From an uncultured Prevotella sp. (GTDB lineage: Bacteria > Bacteroidota > Bacteroidia > Bacteroidales > Bacteroidaceae): a stretch of DNA of 8,025 nt. A program made the translations under genes and the position numbers. Under the pieces are notes generated by a model that had not been told where the DNA came from, made no database searches, and saw nothing but the letters and a program-made list of their open reading frames with translations. Shown in pieces: positions 1 through 7,245 of the stretch; the stretch's first letter is position 1, and the number at the start of each line of letters is the position of its first letter. Where the stretch lies: positions 1 through 8,025 of the forward strand of contig CAKPTK010000101.1 of NCBI GenBank assembly GCA_934190685.1, read 5' to 3'.

Positions 1-2
1 AT

Positions 3-32
3 GTAGTCGGAAGTGTTAAGGTGTGCCTTTGA
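3..32 (+). other. Possible tail of an open frame entering from upstream (leader peptide or upstream gene end)
   Basis: From position 3 a frame runs to a TGA at 30-32 and reads VVGSVKVCL. Four of its nine residues are valine and one is leucine. It enters from outside the window, so its start and length are unknown. It could be the C-terminus of an ordinary upstream gene, the end of a leader peptide that senses branched-chain amino acids, or no gene at all; the frame at position 2 also stops early, at 17-19. Its stop overlaps an ATG at 32-34 that opens a 13-codon ORF ending in the hairpin loop (TAG at 71-73). That mini-ORF has no run of leucine, valine or isoleucine codons and looks incidental. 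Nothing here proves translation. Confidence 0.2.
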
Positions 33-89
33 TGTTTGATGCGATTCGAAAAAGCCTTTCTCACTTCCGGTAGTGTGAAAGGCTTTTTT
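8..89 (+). promoter_or_regulatory. Candidate transcription attenuator of the leu operon
   Basis: Three segments can form two mutually exclusive structures. Segment 1 (8-15) is perfectly complementary to 62-69, and after a 2x2 internal loop bases 18-21 pair with 56-59 (one G-U). Segment 2 (about 54-69) is also the left arm of the terminator hairpin, whose right arm is segment 3 (72-88). Segments 1 and 3 are therefore imperfect direct repeats, sharing AGTGT followed by an AAGG. If segment 1 is free, the 1:2 fold would block the terminator. If it is masked, for instance by a ribosome finishing the frame that ends at 32, the 2:3 terminator would form. That matches the logic of leader-peptide attenuation, but the upstream part of any leader lies outside the window and no leucine codon run is seen. 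The pairing is seen directly; the regulatory role is inferred. Confidence 0.35.
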
Positions 90-92
90 CGA
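46..92 (+). terminator. Strong intrinsic terminator hairpin before leuA (upstream-gene terminator or operon attenuator)
   Basis: Bases 49-60 pair with 77-88 (12 bp), then a single T/T mismatch at 61/76, then 62-65 pair with 72-75 (4 bp), closing a six-base loop at 66-71. The right arm contains six consecutive T at 84-89, and the left arm has the matching A-run, so the hairpin could also terminate transcription from the opposite strand. It ends about 50 bases before the leuA start. No TAnnTTTG promoter box is visible between hairpin and leuA, so leuA transcription may come from upstream and pass through this structure. That placement is what suggests attenuation rather than simple termination; see the next entry for the competing fold. 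Confidence 0.75.
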
Positions 93-141
93 TATAGTGC
101 TCAAGTTGTAATAAGAGATAACCATATAATTAAATATCAAA

Positions 142-1644
142 ATGAGTGACAGATTATTTATTTTTGACACTACTCTGCGTGACGGCGAACAGGTGCCTGG
201 ATGCCAACTGAATACGGTGGAGAAAATACAGGTGGCCAAGCAGTTGGAACAGCTGGGAGTGGATGTCATTGAGGCAGGCTTCCCTATTTCCAGCCCCGGT
301 GATTTTAATTCGGTCATTGAAATTTCAAAAGCTGTAACGTGGCCTACCATCTGCGCCTTGACCAGAGCGGTAGAGAAGGATATAGATGTGGCTGCCGAGT
401 CACTACAATATGCTAAACACAAACGCATTCACACTGGAATCGGAACTAGTGAATCCCATATTAAGTATAAATTCAACAGTACTCCCGAAGAAATTCTTGA
501 ACGGGCGGTGGCTGCCGTGAAATATGCAAAACGCTATGTGGAGGATGTCGAGTTCTATGCAGAAGATGCAGGACGTACAGACAACGAGTATCTTGCCCGT
601 GTCGTTGAGGCTGTCATCAAGGCAGGTGCGACAGTTGTCAATATCCCCGACACCACAGGCTATTGTCTGCCAGCAGAATATGGTGAGAAAATCAAGTATT
701 TGATGGAACATGTGGACGGCATTGACAAGGCCATCATTTCCACTCACTGTCATAACGATCTTGGAATGGCTACAGCCAACACCTTGAGCGGCGTAATCAA
801 TGGCGCCCGTCAAGTGGAGGTAACCATCAACGGTATTGGTGAACGTGCCGGGAATACTTCCTTGGAAGAAATCGCGATGATTCTGAAGTGTCACAAGAGT
901 TTGAACATTGACACGAATGTCAATACCACCAAGATATATCCCACAAGCCGTATGGTCTCCAGTCTGATGAACATGCCGGTGCAGGCCAACAAGGCTATTG
1001 TGGGTCGCAATGCTTTCGCACATTCCAGTGGTATCCATCAGGATGGCGTGCTGAAGAATGCCGAGACTTATGAGATTATGAATCCAAAGGATGTGGGACT
1101 TGACGACAACGCTATCGTTTTGACCGCACGTTCCGGTCGCGCTGCCTTGAAATATCGTTTGGGCGTACTTGGTGTCAAGGAAATGTCCGAGGAGAAGTTG
1201 GATAAAATCTATCAGAAGTTCTTGCAGCTCGCAGACAAGAAGAAAGAGGTCAACGATGATGATATCCTGATGCTCGCAGGGGCTGACACAGCTGAGGCTC
1301 ATGCTGTGAAACTTGACTTCCTCCAGGTTACTACTGGTATGGGTGTCAAGAGCGTGGCAAGTATCGGATTGGATATCAGCGGTCAGAAGTTTGAGGACGC
1401 CAGCACAGGCAATGGTCCAGTGGATGCGGCCATCAACGCTCTGAAGAAGATTATCCATAAACACATGGTGCTAAAGGAATTTACCATTCAGGCTATTTCC
1501 AAGGGCACCAATGATGTCGGAAAAGTTCACATGCAAGTGGAATATGACGGCTCTGTCTATTATGGATTCGGTGCCAATACCGATATCGTGACAGCTTCAG
1601 TCGAGGCATACATCGATTGTATCAATAAGTTTAGAGTAAAATAA
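142..1644 (+). CDS. leuA: 2-isopropylmalate synthase
   Basis: Catalyses the first committed step of leucine synthesis, condensing acetyl-CoA with 2-ketoisovalerate to 2-isopropylmalate in the cytoplasm. The 500-residue product is close to the usual bacterial length (E. coli has 523). The N-terminal HMGL-type TIM barrel opens with [13 protein letters not shown], placing the catalytic Arg13 and metal-binding Asp14. The metal-binding HCHND motif puts His202 and His204 in place, followed by a [11 protein letters not shown] motif and SGIHQDG. From about residue 390 to the end is a LeuA allosteric domain, the family's leucine-feedback module, including [17 protein letters not shown]. The start at 142 leaves almost nothing before the barrel strand, as expected. 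No Shine-Dalgarno is visible; the preceding bases are A/T-rich as is normal for Bacteroidota. It is the first gene of the operon, with leuC beginning 10 bases after its stop. It differs from the second synthase at the substrate-pocket region, supporting a true isopropylmalate role. Confidence 0.95.
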   Translation: MSDRLFIFDTTLRDGEQVPGCQLNTVEKIQVAKQLEQLGVDVIEAGFPISSPGDFNSVIEISKAVTWPTICALTRAVEKDIDVAAESLQYAKHKRIHTGIGTSESHIKYKFNSTPEEILERAVAAVKYAKRYVEDVEFYAEDAGRTDNEYLARVVEAVIKAGATVVNIPDTTGYCLPAEYGEKIKYLMEHVDGIDKAIISTHCHNDLGMATANTLSGVINGARQVEVTINGIGERAGNTSLEEIAMILKCHKSLNIDTNVNTTKIYPTSRMVSSLMNMPVQANKAIVGRNAFAHSSGIHQDGVLKNAETYEIMNPKDVGLDDNAIVLTARSGRAALKYRLGVLGVKEMSEEKLDKIYQKFLQLADKKKEVNDDDILMLAGADTAEAHAVKLDFLQVTTGMGVKSVASIGLDISGQKFEDASTGNGPVDAAINALKKIIHKHMVLKEFTIQAISKGTNDVGKVHMQVEYDGSVYYGFGANTDIVTASVEAYIDCINKFRVK

Positions 1645-1654
1645 CAAAAATATT

Positions 1655-3049
1655 ATGAACACATTATTCGACAAAATCTGGGACAAACATGTTGTACAGG
1701 TCGTGGAAGACGGCCCAACACAATTATACATAGACCGCCTCTATTGCCATGAGGTGACATCTCCACAGGCATTTGCGGGTCTGAGAGCCCGTGGACTGAA
1801 ATGCTTCCGTCCGAAACAAATATTCTGTATGCCTGACCATAACACTCCTACACACGACCAAGACAAACCCATTGCTGATCCGATATCTCGCAAGCAGGTG
1901 GATACTTTGGAGAAAAACTGCAAAGACTTTGGCTTGTCTTATTATGGAATGATGAACAAGGATAATGGCATCATCCATGTAGTCGGACCGGAAAAGGGAC
2001 TTTCTCTGCCAGGCATGACAATCGTTTGCGGTGACTCCCACACCTCTACTCATGGAGCCATGGGTGCCGTTGCTTTCGGTATTGGTACCTCCGAGGTGGA
2101 GATGGTCATGGCCTCTCAGTGTATTCTCCAGCAGAAGCCTAAATCCATGCGCATCAATATCAACGGAAAACTTGCGACAGGTGTGACTCCTAAGGATGTG
2201 GCTCTTTACCTGATGTCCCAACTGACCACTTCGGGTGCTACAGGCTATTTTGTGGAATATGCCGGACAGGTAGTTCGTGATATGTCTATGGAAGGCCGAC
2301 TCACACTCTGTAACCTTTCTATTGAAATGGGTGCCCGTGGAGGCTTTGTCGCTCCAGATGAAACAACCTTTGCCTATATCAAGGGACGTCAGTATGCTCC
2401 AAAGGGTGAAGATTGGGAAAAGGCAGTGGCTTATTGGAAAACCTTGAAGAGCGGTGACGACGCTGTGTTTGACAAAGAACTCAACTTCAACGCTGCCGAT
2501 ATAGAGCCACGCATCACCTTTGGAACAAACCCCGGTATGGGCATTGGCATTACAGAATCCATTCCAACGCTTGACACTATAGACGAAGAAGGACAGGCTT
2601 CATTCAAGAAGAGCCTTGAATACATGGGCTTCCAACCAGGAGAAAAACTGCTTGGCCATCCCATTGACTATGTTTTCTTGGGCGCTTGCACCAATGGACG
2701 TATTGAAGATTTCCGCGCTTTCGCCAGCATCGTGAAGGGGAAGAAAAAGGCAGAGGGCGTGACCGCATGGCTTGTACCCGGCAGTTGGATGGTGGACAAG
2801 CAGATTAGAGAAGAAGGATTGGACAAGGTCTTGGAAGCTGCAGGCTTTGAAATCCGCCAGCCGGGTTGTTCCGCATGCCTCGCTATGAACGATGACAAGA
2901 TACCTGCAGGCAAATATAGCGTTTCGACCAGCAATCGTAATTTTGAAGGACGTCAAGGTCCCGGTAGCCGTACCATTCTTGCCAGCCCGCTTGTGGCAGC
3001 CGCTGCGGCAGTGACCGGAAAGATCACAGACCCAAGAGAGTTTCTCTAA
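1655..3049 (+). CDS. leuC: 3-isopropylmalate dehydratase large subunit
   Basis: Large, iron-sulfur-carrying subunit of isopropylmalate isomerase, an aconitase-family enzyme that converts 2-isopropylmalate to 3-isopropylmalate through dehydration and rehydration. The 464-residue length matches bacterial LeuC (E. coli 466). The three cluster cysteines expected of the family are present: Cys345 in GACTNGR, and Cys405 and Cys408 in [10 protein letters not shown]. The N-terminal half shows DHNTPT and the [14 protein letters not shown] segment, and the C-terminus carries the [15 protein letters not shown] segment. It works as a heterodimer with the LeuD product encoded 30 bases downstream. In this operon the isomerase probably also handles citramalate from the neighbouring CimA, since LeuCD of other bacteria and of archaea is known to accept that shorter analogue; this is inference for the present protein. 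Nothing is truncated or missing. Confidence 0.96.
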   Translation: MNTLFDKIWDKHVVQVVEDGPTQLYIDRLYCHEVTSPQAFAGLRARGLKCFRPKQIFCMPDHNTPTHDQDKPIADPISRKQVDTLEKNCKDFGLSYYGMMNKDNGIIHVVGPEKGLSLPGMTIVCGDSHTSTHGAMGAVAFGIGTSEVEMVMASQCILQQKPKSMRININGKLATGVTPKDVALYLMSQLTTSGATGYFVEYAGQVVRDMSMEGRLTLCNLSIEMGARGGFVAPDETTFAYIKGRQYAPKGEDWEKAVAYWKTLKSGDDAVFDKELNFNAADIEPRITFGTNPGMGIGITESIPTLDTIDEEGQASFKKSLEYMGFQPGEKLLGHPIDYVFLGACTNGRIEDFRAFASIVKGKKKAEGVTAWLVPGSWMVDKQIREEGLDKVLEAAGFEIRQPGCSACLAMNDDKIPAGKYSVSTSNRNFEGRQGPGSRTILASPLVAAAAAVTGKITDPREFL

Positions 3050-3079
3050 AAACATCGTGCAATATTAAAGAAGACAACA

Positions 3080-3670
3080 ATGAAACAAAAATTCAATATC
3101 ATCACCAGTACATGTGTTCCACTTCCGTTAGAGAATGTAGACACCGACCAAATCATACCAGCCCGCTTTCTGAAAGCGACAGACAAAGAGGGGTTTGGTG
3201 ACAATCTCTTCCGTGATTGGCGCTACAACAAGGATGGCTCTCCCAAGAAAGACTTCGTCCTCAACGATCCCACTTATGGGGGGTGCATTCTTGTGGCAGG
3301 AAAGAACTTCGGTTCCGGCTCCAGCCGTGAGCATGCGGCGTGGGCCATCGCCGGTTATGGATTCCGTGTGGTCATCAGCAGCTTCTTTGCAGATATCCAC
3401 AAGAACAATGAATTGAACAATTTCGTTCTTCCTGTTGTGGTCAGCGATGATTTCCTGAAGGAACTTTTTGACAGTATCTTTGCCAATCCAAAGATGGAAG
3501 TAGAGGTGAATTTGCCGGAGCAAACAGTCACCAACAAGGCTACTGGACGCAGTGAGCATTTCGATATCAACGGATATAAGAAACACTGCTTGATGAACGG
3601 ACTTGACGACATTGACTATCTGCTTCAGAACAAAGATAAGATCGAAGCATGGGAACACCAGAACAAGTAA
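3080..3670 (+). CDS. leuD: 3-isopropylmalate dehydratase small subunit
   Basis: Small subunit of isopropylmalate isomerase, the aconitase swivelling domain that completes the LeuC active site and contributes to substrate choice. The 196 residues are near the usual size (E. coli 201). Recognisable family segments are NVDTDQIIPARFL at residues 19-31 and GSGSSREHAAWAI at 78-90, whose Ser and Arg residues contact substrate in aconitase-like enzymes, then NNFVLPV. The start codon at 3080 lies after a 30-base spacer from leuC with AAGAAG shortly before it, which is a weak ribosome-binding site at best. The last 22 bases overlap the next gene in a different frame, which suggests coupled translation of leuD and the citramalate synthase. 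Function is secure from motif content and its place right after leuC. Confidence 0.95.
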   Translation: MKQKFNIITSTCVPLPLENVDTDQIIPARFLKATDKEGFGDNLFRDWRYNKDGSPKKDFVLNDPTYGGCILVAGKNFGSGSSREHAAWAIAGYGFRVVISSFFADIHKNNELNNFVLPVVVSDDFLKELFDSIFANPKMEVEVNLPEQTVTNKATGRSEHFDINGYKKHCLMNGLDDIDYLLQNKDKIEAWEHQNK

Positions 3671-5223
3671 AAACCTATAAACGAATCTCGCCCTATATCG
3701 AGATTATGGACAGCACTTTGCGTGACGGAGAACAGACCAATGGTGTGTCTTTTCTCCCTCACGAAAAGCTGATGATCGCCCGTATGCTGCTGAAGGATGT
3801 CAATGTTGACAGAATTGAGGTGGCATCTGCCAGAGTCAGTGAAGGCGAAAAAGACGCAGTCAAAATGATTTGTCGGGCTGCTGAACGCGATGATATGCTC
3901 GATAGGGTGGAGGTGCTTGGCTTTGTCGATGGACATCTGTCTGTAGACTGGATTAAGGAATGCGGATGCAAGGTCATCAATCTTCTGGCTAAGGGGTCGT
4001 TGCGCCATTGCACCCAACAGCTGCATAAAACACCGGAAGAGCACATTGCCGACATCAAGCAGACTCTTTCTTATGCTCATGAGCAGGGATTGACGGTCAA
4101 TCTCTATCTTGAAGATTGGAGCGGGGGAATGAAGGATTCTCCTGATTATGTCTATCAGATGATGGATGCGTTGGTTGATTCAGGAATCAAACGCTTCCTG
4201 TTGCCGGATACCCTTGGCATCATGAATCCGCTTCAGTGTGTGGAATACTTCCGCAAGATGATTAAACGCTATCCTGACACCCATTTCGACTTCCATGCTC
4301 ACAACGACTATGATTTGGCGGTAAGCAACTCTTTAGCTGCTGTGCTGAGCGGTGCGAAAGGTCTTCATGTGACAGTCAACGGACTTGGAGAACGTTGTGG
4401 TAATGCTCCGCTTGCCAGTGTCCAGGTTATTTTGAAAGATCAATTTAATGCCTCGACAGGCATCCGTGAAGAACAGTTGAACGCTATCAGTCATCTTGTC
4501 GAGGGCTATTCAGGTATCAGTATCGCTCCCAACCAACCCATTGTAGGTGAAAATGTGTTTACTCAGGTAGCTGGTGTTCATGCCGACGGCGACAACAAGG
4601 CAGGGCTCTACAGCAATGACCTTGTTCCGGAACGTTTTGGCAGAAAACGCGAATATGCTCTTGGCAAGAATAGCGGTAAAGCCAACATCCTTCGTAACTT
4701 GGAAGAATTGGGATTGGAACTCACTCCCGAGCAGACCAAGCGTGTGACGAAACGTATCACAGAGCTGGGAGACAAAAAAGAATTGGTCACCCAAGAAGAC
4801 CTTCCTTATATTGTCAGTGATGTGCTGAAACATTCCGCACCGGAAGACAAAGTGAAATTGGTCAGCTATATGGTGAGCACCTCGTATGGACTGAAGCCGA
4901 TAGCCAGTTTGAAGGTGGAAATCGACGGCAAGGAATATGCGGCCGACGCGACTGGTGACGGACAATACGATGCTTTTGTGAAAGCGCTCCGCCTGATTTA
5001 CAAAAATAACCTCGGTCGGAATTTCCCATCCTTGACCAATTACTCGGTAACCATTCCGCCAGGCGGACGGACCGATGCACTTGTCCAGACAGTCATCACT
5101 TGGCAGTATGGAACAAAAGTAATCCGTACACGTGGTCTTGATGCCGACCAGACAGAGGCTGCCATCAAGGCTACCTTCAAGATGCTCAATGTCTTGGAGG
5201 GAGAAGAATACAAAGAAAATTAA
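3649..5223 (+). CDS. cimA: (R)-citramalate synthase, Leptospira CimA type (2-isopropylmalate synthase paralogue)
   Basis: Predicted to condense pyruvate with acetyl-CoA to citramalate, the first step of the threonine-independent route to 2-ketobutyrate and isoleucine. The 524-residue protein has an HMGL-type barrel with Arg25-Asp26 in STLRDGEQ and metal histidines 216 and 218 in FHAHND, then a LeuA-type regulatory domain from about residue 402. From memory of the characterised Leptospira interrogans enzyme, this protein aligns with a constant offset of nine residues and keeps the pyruvate-pocket residues Leu81, Leu104 and Tyr144 (here Leu90, Leu113, Tyr153). It also keeps His302, Asp304, Leu311 and Tyr312 (here His311, Asp313, Leu320, Tyr321). 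LeuA in this window has different residues at the pocket. The start at 3649 overlaps the end of leuD by 22 bases; the next ATG, at 3706 (Met20), would remove the segment before the first barrel strand. Databases may label such proteins 2-isopropylmalate synthase; homocitrate synthase is less likely. No enzyme assay is implied. Confidence 0.82.
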   Translation: MGTPEQVKTYKRISPYIEIMDSTLRDGEQTNGVSFLPHEKLMIARMLLKDVNVDRIEVASARVSEGEKDAVKMICRAAERDDMLDRVEVLGFVDGHLSVDWIKECGCKVINLLAKGSLRHCTQQLHKTPEEHIADIKQTLSYAHEQGLTVNLYLEDWSGGMKDSPDYVYQMMDALVDSGIKRFLLPDTLGIMNPLQCVEYFRKMIKRYPDTHFDFHAHNDYDLAVSNSLAAVLSGAKGLHVTVNGLGERCGNAPLASVQVILKDQFNASTGIREEQLNAISHLVEGYSGISIAPNQPIVGENVFTQVAGVHADGDNKAGLYSNDLVPERFGRKREYALGKNSGKANILRNLEELGLELTPEQTKRVTKRITELGDKKELVTQEDLPYIVSDVLKHSAPEDKVKLVSYMVSTSYGLKPIASLKVEIDGKEYAADATGDGQYDAFVKALRLIYKNNLGRNFPSLTNYSVTIPPGGRTDALVQTVITWQYGTKVIRTRGLDADQTEAAIKATFKMLNVLEGEEYKEN

Positions 5224-5243
5224 TAATCATAAATATCAAGACT

Positions 5244-6305
5244 ATGGAATTGAAAGTAGCAGTCCTTCCCGGTGATGGAATTGGACCAGAGATTATGAAA
5301 CAAGGTGTGGCTGTACTTGACGCGGTTGCGGAGAAGTTTGGCCATCAAGTGGAATATAAAGAAGCCATCTGCGGAGCTCATGCCATTGACGAGGTAGGTG
5401 ACCCATTCCCAGAAGAGACATTCCAGACGTGCAAGGATGCCGATGCCGTGTTGTTCGCAGCTGTTGGCGATCCCAAGTTTGACAACGATCCTACAGCCAA
5501 GGTGCGTCCAGAACAAGGACTCCTTGCTATGCGCAAGAAATTGGGCTTGTTTGCCAACATTCGTCCAGTACAAACATTCGATTGCCTTCTGCATATGTCC
5601 CCGCTGAAGACAGAACTTGTAAAAGGTGCGGACTTCGTTTGTATTCGTGAGTTGACTGGTGGCATGTATTTCGGTGAGAAATATCAAGACAATGACAAGG
5701 CATACGACACCGATATGTATACCCGTCCGGAAATTGAGCGTATACTCAAGGTCGGATTTGAATATGCACGCAAGCGCAATAAGCATCTTACGGTGGTGGA
5801 CAAGGCCAATGTGCTCGCATCCTCTCGCCTGTGGCGTCAGATTGCCAAGGAAATGGAACCACAATATCCAGATGTGAAAACAGACTATATGTTCGTGGAC
5901 AATGCTTCCATGCGCATGATTTCTGAGCCTACATTCTTCGACGTGATGGTGACAGAGAATACATTCGGTGATATCCTTACGGATGAAGGCAGTTGCATTT
6001 CCGGTTCTATGGGATTGCTTCCTTCTGCTTCTACAGGTGAGAGCACTCCTGTGTTTGAGCCAGTGCACGGTTCTTGGCCTCAGGCAGCGGGAAAGAATCT
6101 TGCCAACCCGATAGCCCAGATTCTTTCTGTAGCCATGATGCTCGAATATTTCGACCTCAAAGAGGAAGGAGCATTAATCCGCAAGGCTGTTGACGCCAGC
6201 TTGGATGCCAACGTGCGCACACCTGAGATTCAGGTTGAGGGCGGCGAAAAATATGGTACCAAGGAAGTGGGCGCTTGGATTGTCAACTGGATTAAGAACA
6301 ACTAA
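5244..6305 (+). CDS. leuB: 3-isopropylmalate dehydrogenase
   Basis: NAD-dependent oxidative decarboxylase that turns 3-isopropylmalate into 2-ketoisocaproate, the precursor of leucine, in the cytoplasm. The 353-residue length is typical of the family. It begins with the nucleotide-binding GDGIGPEIM segment and has the substrate-arginine region [16 protein letters not shown]. The catalytic Tyr142 lies in [11 protein letters not shown] and the catalytic Lys187 in DKANVL. The metal-binding aspartates are Asp219 (VDNASMRM), Asp243 and Asp247 (TFGDILTDE); these match Tyr139, Lys185, Asp217, Asp241 and Asp245 of the Thermus enzyme with a shift of two or three. The adenosine-binding [18 protein letters not shown] stretch is near the C-terminus. 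It starts 20 bases after the citramalate synthase stop. The same enzyme can oxidise 3-methylmalate in organisms using the citramalate route, so here it probably finishes both pathways' shared steps (inference). Confidence 0.95.
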   Translation: MELKVAVLPGDGIGPEIMKQGVAVLDAVAEKFGHQVEYKEAICGAHAIDEVGDPFPEETFQTCKDADAVLFAAVGDPKFDNDPTAKVRPEQGLLAMRKKLGLFANIRPVQTFDCLLHMSPLKTELVKGADFVCIRELTGGMYFGEKYQDNDKAYDTDMYTRPEIERILKVGFEYARKRNKHLTVVDKANVLASSRLWRQIAKEMEPQYPDVKTDYMFVDNASMRMISEPTFFDVMVTENTFGDILTDEGSCISGSMGLLPSASTGESTPVFEPVHGSWPQAAGKNLANPIAQILSVAMMLEYFDLKEEGALIRKAVDASLDANVRTPEIQVEGGEKYGTKEVGAWIVNWIKNN

Positions 6306-6314
6306 TTCAAATTG

Positions 6315-6989
6315 ATGAGACTTCTCACATTAGCGGTCGTCTTGTTCCTGTTGCCCGCTTCGTTGGCGCAGGCGCAAGACGACCGTTCGCTTCGAGACTC
6401 GCTGAAGCTTGCCACAGAACAGTTGGAATATCATCCCGACAGTGTGGACCTTCGACTTCGCAAGGCTTCGTTCAATTTGCAACTGCAGCAGTGGGCCTAT
6501 GCCAAGAACGAGTATGACTATGTGCTTGACCGCAATCCATACAATATTGCAGCCTTGTATTATCGTGCCTATGCCAATGAACAATTGCGCCGCTATTCAT
6601 TCGCGCGGCTTGATTATGAGAACCTTCTGAAGATTGTTCCGGGCAATTTCGAGGCACAGTTGGGCTTGGCCTTGCTCAACCAGAAAGCCCGTCGCTATAC
6701 AGACGCTTACAATCAAATCAATCATTTGGTTGAACAGTTTCCTGACAGTGCGATTGCTTATGCCGCGAGAGCAGGTATAGAGAATGAACGCAATATGCTT
6801 GACCTCGCAGAATATGATTATACAGAAGCCTTGAAACGTTGTGACAATGATGATTGGTGTCTTTCCCGTGCAGATGTCAGAATCAGGTTGAAAAAATTTG
6901 ACGCAGCCCGCGCCGACCTTGAACGTCTTGTCCAAAAGGGAACACCTCGTGTCGCTTTGAAGGAATGGTTCAAGAGACTTAAACATTAA
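6315..6989 (+). CDS. Exported tetratricopeptide-repeat protein, function unknown
   Basis: A 224-residue protein with an N-terminal signal peptide: Met-Arg, a hydrophobic run from about Leu3 to Leu13, and a likely signal peptidase I site after AQA near residue 20. The mature part is almost wholly tetratricopeptide repeats in exact 34-residue register, at about 44-77, 78-111, 112-145, 146-179 and 180-211, with recurring Pro-x-(Asn/Ser) ends such as NPYN, VPGN and FPDS. Such repeats form a helical solenoid used for protein binding. I chose the ATG at 6315; a TTG codon sits directly before it, but ATG gives a normal signal peptide. It follows the leuB stop by nine bases and precedes a probable terminator, so it looks like the last gene of the leu transcript. 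Nothing in the sequence links it to leucine synthesis, and its partner is unknown. A cleaved periplasmic protein is more likely than a lipoprotein, as no lipobox cysteine is present. Confidence 0.85.
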   Translation: MRLLTLAVVLFLLPASLAQAQDDRSLRDSLKLATEQLEYHPDSVDLRLRKASFNLQLQQWAYAKNEYDYVLDRNPYNIAALYYRAYANEQLRRYSFARLDYENLLKIVPGNFEAQLGLALLNQKARRYTDAYNQINHLVEQFPDSAIAYAARAGIENERNMLDLAEYDYTEALKRCDNDDWCLSRADVRIRLKKFDAARADLERLVQKGTPRVALKEWFKRLKH

Positions 6990-6992
6990 CTC

Positions 6993-7059
6993 GGGAAGGG
7001 ATACTATATTTACCATTATGTCGCATCTTGTTTGATACGATGATGTGGTATCCCTTCTT
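6993..7059 (+). terminator. Long two-part hairpin, probable terminator of the leu operon
   Basis: Four bases after the TPR stop codon, bases 6995-7004 pair perfectly with 7048-7057 (GAAGGGATAC and its complement). The stem can extend inward to 7010/7042 with several G-U pairs and outward by two G-U pairs. A second short stem, 7021-7027 with 7034-7040 (one C/A mismatch), closes a six-base loop; the ten bases 7011-7020 bulge out on one side. The 3' side runs into TTTCTTGTT, a broken T-tract. The position and the T-tract fit transcription termination, but the 43-base interval between the main arms is longer than in a usual intrinsic terminator, so an RNA-stabilising role at the transcript end is also possible. 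Confidence 0.6.
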
Positions 7060-7132
7060 TCTTGTTCAAAACGATAGGTCACTTTATTTATTGCACACCT
7101 ATATATGTTGTGCGCATTTTTGGGGAAAACTA

Positions 7133-7150
7133 ATTTAAAATATTTTAAAT
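7133..7150. repeat. Perfect 18-bp A/T palindrome upstream of ffh
   Basis: Bases 7133-7150 (ATTTAAAATATTTTAAAT) are a perfect inverted repeat with no spacer, made only of A and T. It lies about 38 bases before the ffh -7 box, roughly where an UP element or an activator site would sit. A/T-only palindromes arise easily by chance in such sequence, so function is not established. Confidence 0.35.
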
Positions 7151-7187
7151 ACCAACGTTTCTCTTCTCTTTTCTCTACAAGATTGAT

Positions 7188-7195
7188 TACTTTTG
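7188..7195 (+). promoter_or_regulatory. Bacteroidota-type -7 promoter box for ffh
   Basis: TACTTTTG matches the TAnnTTTG consensus used by the Bacteroidota primary sigma factor at all fixed positions. It lies 50 bases before the ffh ATG, predicting a transcript start near 7200-7205 and a 5' leader of about 40-45 bases. A convincing TTTG-like -33 element at the usual 19-21-base spacing is not present; that stretch is C/T-rich. It indicates that ffh has its own promoter, separate from the leu operon. Confidence 0.65.
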
Positions 7196-7245
7196 CAGAG
7201 TACAAAAGGAATAATTATCAAGAAAAATAAAACAATTCATATTAT

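Noticed and set aside
31..38. GATGTTTG as a one-mismatch -7 promoter box for leuA
   Set aside because: The mismatch is at a key T, there is no visible -33 element, and the predicted transcript would begin at the terminator hairpin itself.
125..130. TATAAT resembling a sigma-70 -10 box just before leuA
   Set aside because: It is only 11 bases from the start codon, lacks a correctly spaced -35 element, and Bacteroidota promoters use TAnnTTTG. A/T-rich sequence before starts is normal here.
403..1464. 353-codon open frame on the minus strand opposite leuA
   Set aside because: It lies wholly inside leuA, its translation is rich in Cys, His and Ile with no recognisable domain, and the + strand gene is certain. 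It is a codon-bias shadow.
5220..6068. 282-codon open frame on the minus strand opposite leuB
   Set aside because: It is fully antisense to a complete leuB with all catalytic residues, and its composition is unlike a real protein.
7092..7121. Small hairpin (GCACA/TGTGC) followed by five T, as a second terminator
   Set aside because: The stem is only five or six pairs around an 11-base A/T-rich loop, too weak to support a call next to the much stronger structure upstream.
6597..7205. 202-codon minus-strand frame across the TPR gene and the intergenic gap
   Set aside because: It runs through the hairpin and the ffh promoter box and has no recognisable domain, while the TPR repeats on the + strand are in clean 34-residue register.
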